A model generated the notes under the pieces. It was not told the DNA's origin, made no database searches, and was given only the letters and a program-made list of their open reading frames with translations. The position numbers were made by a program, and so were the translations under genes. Positions 57,236-64,000 of a DNA stretch of 64,000 nt are shown here, piece after piece. The stretch is from Plantago major. Its lineage: Eukaryota; Streptophyta; Magnoliopsida; Lamiales; Plantaginaceae. The first letter of the stretch is position 1, and each line of letters opens with the position of its first letter. Location: NCBI GenBank assembly GCA_026545765.1, contig CM048840.1:21890765-21954764 (forward strand), in the 5' to 3' direction.

Positions 57236-57494
57236 TTCTAGGCGTTCAGGTGCCACATCACTACAACAACGAACAAGCATACAAGATTCCAAAATCTGAG
57301 GAATTTGGCCTCTCCATCACTTCCTACTGCTTAACCCGTTAGGCCGAGTATCTCATTCATCGAGTTTGGCTTGGCTCGGCTCGTTAATTGAATTATCTAA
57401 ATGCTCGAGCTCGAATCACAATACAAATTAAGCTCTTACCCAGTTAATTTGCTTCGATCTTTAGTTGAACTCGAGCTCGTTACCCAAAATTATA
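57236..57494. other. Non-coding, GCTCGAGCTCG-rich
   Basis: No gene. Words such as GGCTTGGCTCGGCTCG and CGAGCTCG recur between 57360 and 57475, the style of old plant repeat sequence. Confidence 0.35.
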
Positions 57495-57610
57495 CTCCCT
57501 CCGTTCTTTTACAAGGTTTATATTTTGATTTGGTGTGAATTTTAAGGAAATGGAATAAAATATTAAGTGGTAAAATGTAAGATGAAGTATAGAAAAAGTA
57601 AGACTCTGCT
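57495..57610 (+). mobile_element. Truncated Stowaway-like MITE end
   Basis: TA followed by CTCCCTCCGTTCTTTTACAA, a Stowaway-type terminus, with AT-rich MITE-like text after it. No matching right end was found before the pentanucleotide repeat, so it is truncated or interrupted. Confidence 0.5.
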
Positions 57611-57624
57611 CTCTTCAACTGAAA

Positions 57625-57700
57625 ATTCATTCAGTTCAGTTCAGTTCCATTCAGTTCAGTTCAGCTCGTCTTCAGTTCAATTTAGTTCAGTTCAGTTCAT
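57625..57700 (+). repeat. TTCAG pentanucleotide microsatellite
   Basis: Imperfect (TTCAG)n, including CATTCAGTTCAGTTCAGTTC, with a few variant units. Confidence 0.9.
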
Positions 57701-57705
57701 TAAAT

Positions 57706-57836
57706 TCATATTATTATTATTATTATTGTTGTTGTTGTTGTTGTTATTGTTGTTATTGTTGTTGTTGTTGTTAATATTATTATTATTATTATTATTACTA
57801 CTATTATTATTGGTATTATTATTATTATTATTTTAT
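57706..57836 (+). repeat. TTA/TTG trinucleotide microsatellite
   Basis: Compound (ATT)n(GTT)n(ATT)n tract. The long Leu/Ile-only frame across it is an artefact. Confidence 0.92.
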
Positions 57837-58101
57837 CATTTATTTACACACCCGATCTTTTGTACGAGGAAAATAAGAAAATTTATTCAATTGAGTTATT
57901 TTCAACTTTTTTTCTTTCTTTCTTTTTAATACGACTTTTAGTAGATCAATGAAATAAAGAGTATAGTTACAATTTGAATTACCCTTCTTTTCTACCGTAA
58001 GATGTGAGTTAAGATAAGAAACTACAGGAACCTGAGAGTACCATACAATCTGGTTCGCATACTCTGACGTACATCTCTAACAAAAAATCTACATGTTCTT
58101 T
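57837..58101. other. Non-coding spacer before the Gypsy LTR
   Basis: No feature was recognised. It is the sequence outside the left end of the minus-strand Gypsy element. Confidence 0.35.
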
Positions 58102-59178
58102 TGTTGGAAGATATCAGAACAATAGAATTAAACTCAGAAGCTAACGTTGAGTTTTTTTCTCAAATTTAACAAATAAAAAACAAGTTAAGCCAAACCAAAG
58201 TCAAACCAAACTCTACAAGTGTTGAGGGTTTAACTCCCCAACTACTTAGATTTATTTAACTCTTCCAATGGGTGCCAAGGTAAGAGGCTCCTTGCTAGGT
58301 GAGGACCGAGGCGTAAGAACCAGCGACCAACTACTCCGGTAAGGACCTGCACACTTGAGCGTGGGGGGGGGGGGTTAGTGCCCGGTTTGCTAAGTGTCAA
58401 ACCGGGATGAGACTTTACTCGAGAGTGACTGAGGATCAACTCTGTATAATACTTGGGATTGGGGTCGTGATGTGACTAGCGAGATGACTTGTTCGAAGTG
58501 AAGTTTCTTGTTACTTACTTGTTGGGATGTGTGCCTTATTTATAGGCTATCATCAAAATGGAAGGGCTTGCTAGGATCATGTGCATGGCTAGGATTGAGC
58601 CACCAATGCTAAGATGAGGCCCATAGCCCAATAATGAAGCTTTAGCCCATGCCATCTTGGGCTTTAGGGGTAGTTTGGTCATTATTGGGAGAGTTCTTGA
58701 GGATGTGACAGAGTCTGCCGAGGTCCCAGGTTCGGAGAGGTCGGTCCGGATGCCTGATCCGGACAGTACCTGGTTGTCAGCTGAGGAAGTTCTCCTACCT
58801 GTCCAACTCTTCCGATTCGGAGCTCCCGGTTCGGACATCTCACTTTGGTGCCCTCTTGCTTGGTAGCTTTATGAGATGGTCATGTGGATCCGATTGACAT
58901 CCGTGACGGAGTCCTTGGGTCGGAGAGAATACTTAGCACTATGCTCCTTTCCTGTGGAGGCTCGGACCAGGTGGGTCGGACCTTTGGTTCCGAAGTCGGG
59001 CCTTGCAGTCCAAATCCTTTGTCCCTTTCTGTTAGGGTGGTTCGGACCATGGAAGGTCTGCCCTGATCGGACCACTCGCTCGGACTAAAGTGCCTCTGAT
59101 CCTTTTGATGACTTAGGACGCCTTAGGATTCGTTCCTAGTTCCTTTATGACGGATAGGACATATTTCAGATCAACATA
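58102..59178 (-). repeat. LTR of the Tat-type Gypsy element
   Basis: 1077 bp, TG...CA on both strands. On the minus strand it begins TGTTGATCTGAAATATGTCC, has a TATA box (GCCTATAAATAAGG near 58545-58532), a run of about 13 C (58358-58370 region), and ends ATATCTTCCAACA. The layout matches the solo LTR at 39906-40765, including the poly-C tract and CCGGA/TCCGG-rich upstream half. Confidence 0.7.
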
Positions 59179-59195
59179 TGTCCCCTAGTTTCCAA

Positions 59196-59823
59196 GTATC
59201 TTAGTAGAAGATAATTGTGGAACTATTGGTTTGGGGGGAACTTTGAGGAGAGAATCCGTTCTTCATCCAATCCGCTTCGATCTCGTTGAAAAAGGTGTAC
59301 TCAGATTGTGGCCATTGACTTAGTCTCTCTCTCCCCCCCCCTCCCTTTTTTCTTTTTCTAAAACATCGTCGCCGTCCGAGGGACTAGGTCCGAAGGGCAA
59401 CGAAGTGAAGAAAAAAGAAAAAAGGGTATTTGTAACGGAGACTAAGTCTTAGGCTCCGAACATTGGTAGTGTACCTTTGATGAGCTACGGTGGCGGACCA
59501 TAGGTGCGTGTTCCGTCCGAACCAACCTCTGTGGTCGTGGGAAGGTCCGAAGGATAATCGCTCGAGTATACGAGGTTCCTTGTGTGGACAAGTTATATTG
59601 GACTGGTAAGCCGCTAGGCGTCCGAGAAGATGATACTCCGGAGCTCTCATGTTGTCTGTCGCCCGAGAGAGGGAGAGTTGTTGTATTCATCTATCCAAGA
59701 GGTAAATTTGTTGTACCCATTCGTCATTTCACTTGGTATAATTGTACTATACCGTTGGATGGTTTTTGATCGACGGTGGAGATTAAATCCAAAAATCGAC
59801 GGTTGGAGTTCCTAATATGGCCT
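59196..59823 (+). other. Spacer upstream of the antisense gene
   Basis: Non-coding. It contains a C-rich tract near 59333 and repeated TCCGA/GTCCGA words. No ORF is credible; the frames at 59384-59815 are short and overlapping. Confidence 0.4.
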
Positions 59824-60261
59824 CTATAAATAGAGGGGTTGGCCAGTTCATTTCTCATCGTTTAGAGAGATAATTTTTGCATTCCGAGTACATCCGAAGC
59901 AACTACCAGCAATCCGAAGCGAGCAACGAGCGGTTCGAAGCGCGTGATCCTGTGCAGAGTCAAGTCACTTCTATCTAATCATCCGAGTCCAAGTAAGTTT
60001 ACTTGTCTCGTCTTATGATTAAATTATCTCTGTTGTCTTTCATCTTCAAGTTACTCGGATGTATGCTTATGGTGTGTAGTATAGTTGATAACCAATACGT
60101 ACTTGATGTTGACTGACACCGAATAAGCGTAATCGACTCCGAACTAATCGCTATGAGTAAAGCCGCTAGTTTTGGCTTTGAACTGGCCACGTTAATATAC
60201 ATAAACGACCTCTCGGACTGCCATCTTAAAGCTTACGATATTGCTTTCTCCTTTCCCTAGG
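59824..60261 (+). promoter_or_regulatory. TATA box, 5' UTR and UTR intron of the antisense gene
   Basis: CTATAAATAGAGGGG at 59824-59838 is a textbook plant TATA box. A CA/AG-rich leader follows. A GTAAGTTT donor at 59993 and a polypyrimidine-CTAG acceptor ending at 60260 bound a 268-bp intron. The ATG is at 60262, one base into the next exon. Confidence 0.65.
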
Positions 60262-61659
60262 ATGTCCGAGAGTGATAGCCAAAGTCGATCCGAGGCTGAG
60301 GGATATGACTCCGAGGCGATATCCTTAACCGATAGCTCTGAGGAGATTGAGATTGTGGATGATGACGAAGTGCTGGAGGTGGAACGAGCGTCCCATCCGA
60401 GCCTGGAAGAGCCCGAGGTAAGTTCCTTACTTCGGTTAGTTGTTCCGGATCCAGGTCCTCCGAGGCGTCAGGATTACCTGCGAGTGTCCCATGTGCAGAT
60501 TATTGTAGCGGCTCAAGAAACAAGTTCGCGAGTTGTAGGAACTCGTCGCCCGGGTCGGGCTGGCCAAGAATCCGAACTTCCGGTAGAGATCCGATCTTTA
60601 ATTCGCAACCTTGGTTATAATTTTAGGAGTAATCCTAATCGAGTCCCGTTCGTTCCGGATCCGCAGGCGCCAACTATCGAGGAAGTTCATGATACCTCGA
60701 AAGCACCTCCCAATTTGAGCATCTTCGAAGAGGGCGAGGAGGATCGTGTGCATGTCGCTGCGCCTCTTCGGACTGTCATAGAGTTAGCGTCCTCATCCGA
60801 GGAAGATGAGGCAGAAGAAGGTGTGCGGGGCGAAGATTCTGGTTCCGAGGAGGAAGAAGGTGCAGAGCCATCCGCTAATGTGCTCCGTGTGGAAACTTCT
60901 GGGCAAGCAGGGCCGAGTCGGCAGGTGGCTGAGGAAGAGCGTCCGGAGAGGCTAAGGAAGGGTGCGGACATTTTCCAAGTGAAGTTCCCTCGGTCTAGAG
61001 ACCAAGTTACTCACCCCGATCCGGAGGGCGAGTTGAATGAAGATGGTATTCTGCCTACTTGTGCCTCAACCATCCGAGCCGATGAAGTAGATGAGCTCCG
61101 GAGAAGATATGAGATCCCGGATTGTGTGGAGGTTCTCATCCCGGACGAGTCTCATGCTTTTTATAATCCGCCTCCGGGCTACATGTCGGTCTATGAGATA
61201 AGTCTCCATTGCGGGTGGCAGCTACCAGTATCGTCCGAGTTTCTGGAGATTTTGAACAGCATGGGTTTGAGTCCGCACCAGATCATCCCCAACTCCCTCG
61301 GAAATTTGATGTGCTTCGGAGTGCTATGTAAATATAAAGGCATCCCGCTCACCTTCGATAATTTCCGTAAATTATTCAACATTAGTGTTAGTAATAGGAA
61401 CACATGGTTCTATACGTTCGTATGTCGCCAGGCGTACACATTTTTTGTTGATCCCTTGTCCTCGTTGGGAATCCAATGGTTCAAGAGGTACATTTTTGTC
61501 CGTCCGGCTCTGAAGCCCGGGCAATCCGAAGCGGAGAGGCCCACGTGGCATTTCGAGAACAAGATCTTCCGAGGCAAACTGCCAGATTGGAAGCCACCGC
61601 ACGAACATCCCTTGTGGATGCAAGTTCCATCGAGTCAAGAGCCGAGAAGTACTTCTTAG
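60262..61659 (+). CDS. Antisense ORF with putative gypsy-type (Transposase_28-like) domain
   Basis: 465 codons from ATG 60262 (MSESDSQSRSEAEGYDSEAI). Residues 1-260 are acidic and disordered (EEIEIVDDDEVLEVE; SSEEDEAEEG). Residues 270-440 carry the domain found in plant proteins annotated as putative gypsy-type transposon: DEVDELRRRYEIPD, PPPGYMSVYEISLHCGWQLP, FLEILNSMGLSPHQIIPNS and GIPLTFDNFRKLFNI. Function unknown; nuclear location and a role in element biology are only suggestions from the family. It is read opposite to the inferred polarity of the surrounding LTR element. The start was chosen because it lies just after a good splice acceptor and precedes the acidic region; upstream TTG in the same frame is intronic. 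Confidence 0.7.
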   Translation: MSESDSQSRSEAEGYDSEAISLTDSSEEIEIVDDDEVLEVERASHPSLEEPEVSSLLRLVVPDPGPPRRQDYLRVSHVQIIVAAQETSSRVVGTRRPGRAGQESELPVEIRSLIRNLGYNFRSNPNRVPFVPDPQAPTIEEVHDTSKAPPNLSIFEEGEEDRVHVAAPLRTVIELASSSEEDEAEEGVRGEDSGSEEEEGAEPSANVLRVETSGQAGPSRQVAEEERPERLRKGADIFQVKFPRSRDQVTHPDPEGELNEDGILPTCASTIRADEVDELRRRYEIPDCVEVLIPDESHAFYNPPPGYMSVYEISLHCGWQLPVSSEFLEILNSMGLSPHQIIPNSLGNLMCFGVLCKYKGIPLTFDNFRKLFNISVSNRNTWFYTFVCRQAYTFFVDPLSSLGIQWFKRYIFVRPALKPGQSEAERPTWHFENKIFRGKLPDWKPPHEHPLWMQVPSSQEPRSTS

Positions 61660-63243
61660 GTCCGATATGTCGACCGCCTTTCTTGGCGGCTTGTTCGAGC
61701 CAAGTTTTTGTGACAACATGGAGGATTTGAGTAAGTGGTTTCTCTACCTCCGTTGGTTGTCAAGTCGGTTGTCTGCTTGTCGACTATATGATTACTATTT
61801 GTAGATTCTTTGTATCTTGCAACTTATCGTGATTCGATGTGCGACTTTACGGTTCGAGTATACGGCGTCCATCATGCGGGAGTTGAAGCGTCGCCAAGCA
61901 GCTGAATGGAAGGAGTTAGCGAGAGGTTCTGACCCATTATCAAGACTTCCACCGTAATTCCGATGAACGAGCCAAGAAATGATGTTGTGTTCCGAGTGGA
62001 GGAGTCTCAGAGGGCTGCTGCGGGCGAAGAGGCCCAAACTATCCCTACCTGCATAAGGGTAAGGTGGTGAACTAAGGGCTCAAGAAGCCTCTGAGATCCG
62101 TGTCCCGAGATCCTCCCGCAAGCGGATCGAGCGCTGCAGCTCCAAAAAAGCGCTCCTCCGAAGGTCCGAATCCTCCCGCCAAGAAAGGCAAGGGAAAGGT
62201 GAGCGAGGCGCCCGAGCTGGATTCGGATGCTGAAGTTGCTCGGTTGGTTCTTTGTTTGAGCCGAGCGGATTTCGAGTTAATCGCCGCTTCAAGGTGAGTT
62301 TAAGTTTTTCGTTGGTTTTACATCTTCTTGTGGTTCGGAGGTATCTAACACTTCCGATGTCTCGTTTTTGTTTTTAGCTTGCTGCTGCTGTTGAAGCATG
62401 CTCCTTGGTAGCTGCTCGGAGGGCTACTTTGGAAGAAGATTTGCCGAGGTCGCCAGGCGATTGAAGCGTTCGGTTGAACAAAGACTTCTGAGCGCTGAAG
62501 AAGGCCATAGCTGCGAAACAAGAGGCCGAGTCGGAGACGGCCAAGATGAAAAGTGCCATTCGATCTTTGGAGGCTGACTTGAAAGTGCACCAAGATAGTT
62601 TGGACGATTTCGTGGCCGTCTCTAGGACTTTCAAGGATAAGATGCTGAAGGAGCTTCGGGGAGTCCGGACAAGGGCTGTCCAAGATTTCCTTGATTCGGA
62701 CTCCTACAAGTTTTTGCTCGAGTCGAAATATGATGAGGCCCGTCAAGATGGGTTTGATGCACTGTGGAGCAAAGGCTTGAGGAAGGGTTGATTCAATGAT
62801 CGCGACTTGGAGGCCGAGGGGTGTCCGCCTTTAAAATGGAGATGGCTCGGACTTTGCTCCGAGGGTGTCTTGGACGAAGACCACGCTTAAATGTGAATTT
62901 GTGGAGTGGGTCTCATGACGAGTCGGAGGGCAAGAAGTACAACCATGGCGGTCCGTATCTCCCATCCTTCGTCCCTCGGGTGCTTATGTCCAGTGTCTTC
63001 GTTCCTTTGGAGGATCACTTGGAGCACAACCGAGACTGGCTGACTCTGCCCGGGCCTGTCCAAGGCTTTGACCGCAACCTTGACTTGATGGAGGAGTGTC
63101 CGGCCTTCCTGAAAGAGGTTGAGGCTCGGAGAGAACGGAGGTTAGCCCAAGCAGCCCAACAGCAAGGTCAAGCGCCTCCGGAGAAGGATACGGGGGGCCC
63201 CTCTCGGTCTCAACCTAGTTCGTCCGAGCGACGTAGGCAGTGA
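61660..63243 (+). other. Downstream exonic segments of the antisense gene (coiled coil)
   Basis: Coding-like pieces continue after 61659. They include PASGSSAAAPKKRSSEGPNP near 62116, a coiled-coil stretch near 62546-62790 (SAIRSLEADLKVHQDSLDDF, then DKMLKELRGVRTRAVQDFL), and a Pro/Gln/Ser-rich end near 63060-63240 (FDRNLDLMEECPAFLKEVEA; RRLAQAAQQQGQAPPEKD). Related plant proteins have this order: gypsy-type domain, then coiled coil. I describe these as separate pieces and do not propose a joined protein. Confidence 0.5.
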
Positions 63244-64000
63244 AGACGGGGTATGCCCCGGGTTTTTTGTAGTAGGGTGCCTCCGGGCCTAAAAACAATG
63301 TTGTTTTTTCTTTTGCTCATCATCTTTTGTTGGATAAATATATACTTGGTTTTGATGAACGTTTGTTGGTTCGGGCCCCTTGCTGGCTCGGAACTATTTT
63401 TGTCACAAGAATACTAATGTTGCTGTGTTCATCCTTGCGCGTTTTAATTTCGTATTTGGATAGTGGGTTCGGACCCTTGAGATCCGTACCGCTAGGTCAT
63501 TAATTTGCCTGAATGCAAATTCTCCTTTGCGGGTCGTGGGGGACGATCAACCATTGTGCCCATCCGAATCGGAATCTATAATAGGAATAAATCGGATTAC
63601 GAGCGTTCGAGCCACGCCTTAGAGTGGTGGGCTTATGAGAAAAGAATCTCCTTGTAACGTGACAAGTAGTGACGATTCGGACGTTGACTTGGTGTGTCTT
63701 CCCGAGTCATGCAGTAGTGATGATCAGCATCAAGTACAGGGTGACTCTATACGAATCACCGTTGCTTCGATGTTGTTATGTCAGCCCGGAGCTTGATACG
63801 TCCGAGTAAGTAGCTTAGTCGATATGCTCGACCGTATGGATGGATTGTTGGGTTGGGCCAATGGAAGCCGAAGAGCCAGGCCCATGTGTGGCCCAAGCCC
63901 ATTTCCGGTGAATATGGGATGCGTGTCCGCTTCTAATTGGTCTTCTCTTTCTATATATACTCCTGCCTTGTACGGCTTTTCATTAGGACATCTCGCCCTT
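63244..64000 (+). other. 3' region of the antisense gene and unassigned sequence
   Basis: 63244-63360 looks like a 3' UTR (CCCCGGGTTTTTTGTAGTAG, then T-rich). 63361-63940 has no recognisable gene. A TTTCTATATATACTCC string at 63950-63965 could be another TATA box, followed by leader-like text to the window edge. Confidence 0.4.

Larger units (their letters stand above)
58102..64000 (-). mobile_element. Tat-type Gypsy retrotransposon, 3' end only, fossil
   Basis: The minus-strand polarity follows from a purine tract (59195-59179) reading GGAAACTAGGGGACATA directly before an LTR that starts TGTTGATCTG. The interior near this LTR carries a plus-strand (antisense) gene with a putative gypsy-type domain, the arrangement described for antisense ORFs in plant Tat-lineage elements. 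Gag, pol and the other LTR would lie to the right, outside the window. An alternative is a plus-strand gypsy-like gene unrelated to the LTR. Whether the element is whole cannot be seen. Confidence 0.6.

Noticed and set aside
57567-57929. 120-codon frame that is almost all leucine, suggesting a membrane protein
   Set aside because: It is a translation of a (TTA/TTG)n microsatellite.
59384-59815. Overlapping frames on both strands upstream of the antisense gene
   Set aside because: They are short, mutually overlapping, and placed in the promoter-proximal spacer; no motif recognised.

Overview
The window is nuclear DNA of a flowering plant, most likely a eudicot. The evidence is AT-rich sequence, plant-type transposons (Sirevirus and other Copia elements, Tat-type Gypsy, CACTA, Stowaway, Emigrant/Lemi1-type pogo, a MULE carrying a Ulp1-like relic), a piece of plant NADP-malic enzyme, and intron-bearing plant MFS transporter genes. 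An asterid/Lamiales origin is only a guess. No tRNA, rRNA, CRISPR or bacterial-style genes were seen. Most of the window is transposons inserted into each other; the only host protein genes are three tandem copies of one MFS transporter.

Layout. 1-2.8 kb: a MITE and old non-coding repeats. 2.8-5.5 kb: a MULE-like element with an array of a short word around AAACTAGACAAT, a Ulp1-protease relic and a captured first exon of NADP-malic enzyme that still has its splice donor. 5.5-7.4 kb: anonymous sequence and a long-armed inverted-repeat element. 7.6-9.8 kb: MFS copy A (exons 2 and 3 intact, exon 1 not found in the window) and MFS copy B (a 3' scrap). 10.26-56.8 kb: MFS copy C, a pseudogene of roughly 2 kb blown up to 46.5 kb by nested insertions.

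Inside copy C, intron 1 holds a Copia element (10620-32734, target duplication AAAAT). Its 5' LTR contains a CACTA element and its body contains a Stowaway MITE and a complete Sirevirus-type element (16770-31590, target duplication TATAC). The same intron holds a pogo-type relic (32967-33956). Exon 2 is cut by an older Copia relic (33985-54190). That relic was itself invaded by a second Sirevirus (34205-50869, target duplication ATGTC), which carries a solo Gypsy LTR, and by a second CACTA. Exon 2 is cut again by a small internally deleted Copia (54484-55833, target duplication GACCA). Target duplications and the intact paralogue (copy A) make the order of events readable.

57-64 kb: the end of the duplicated gene block, short tandem and microsatellite repeats, then one end of a minus-strand Tat-type Gypsy element. 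Its LTR (58102-59178) is followed by an opposite-strand (plus) gene with its own TATA box and 5'-UTR intron, encoding a putative gypsy-type (Transposase_28-like) protein. The element runs off the right edge.

Three observations stand out. The outer Copia has a primer-binding site that matches the anticodon arm of tRNA-Ile(IAU), including a C opposite the inosine. A MULE carries both Ulp1-like and malic-enzyme pieces. Two non-autonomous CACTA elements carry palindromic GCGACGGATA arrays and GGT-repeat cores. Divergences and ages given below are eye estimates, not computed.
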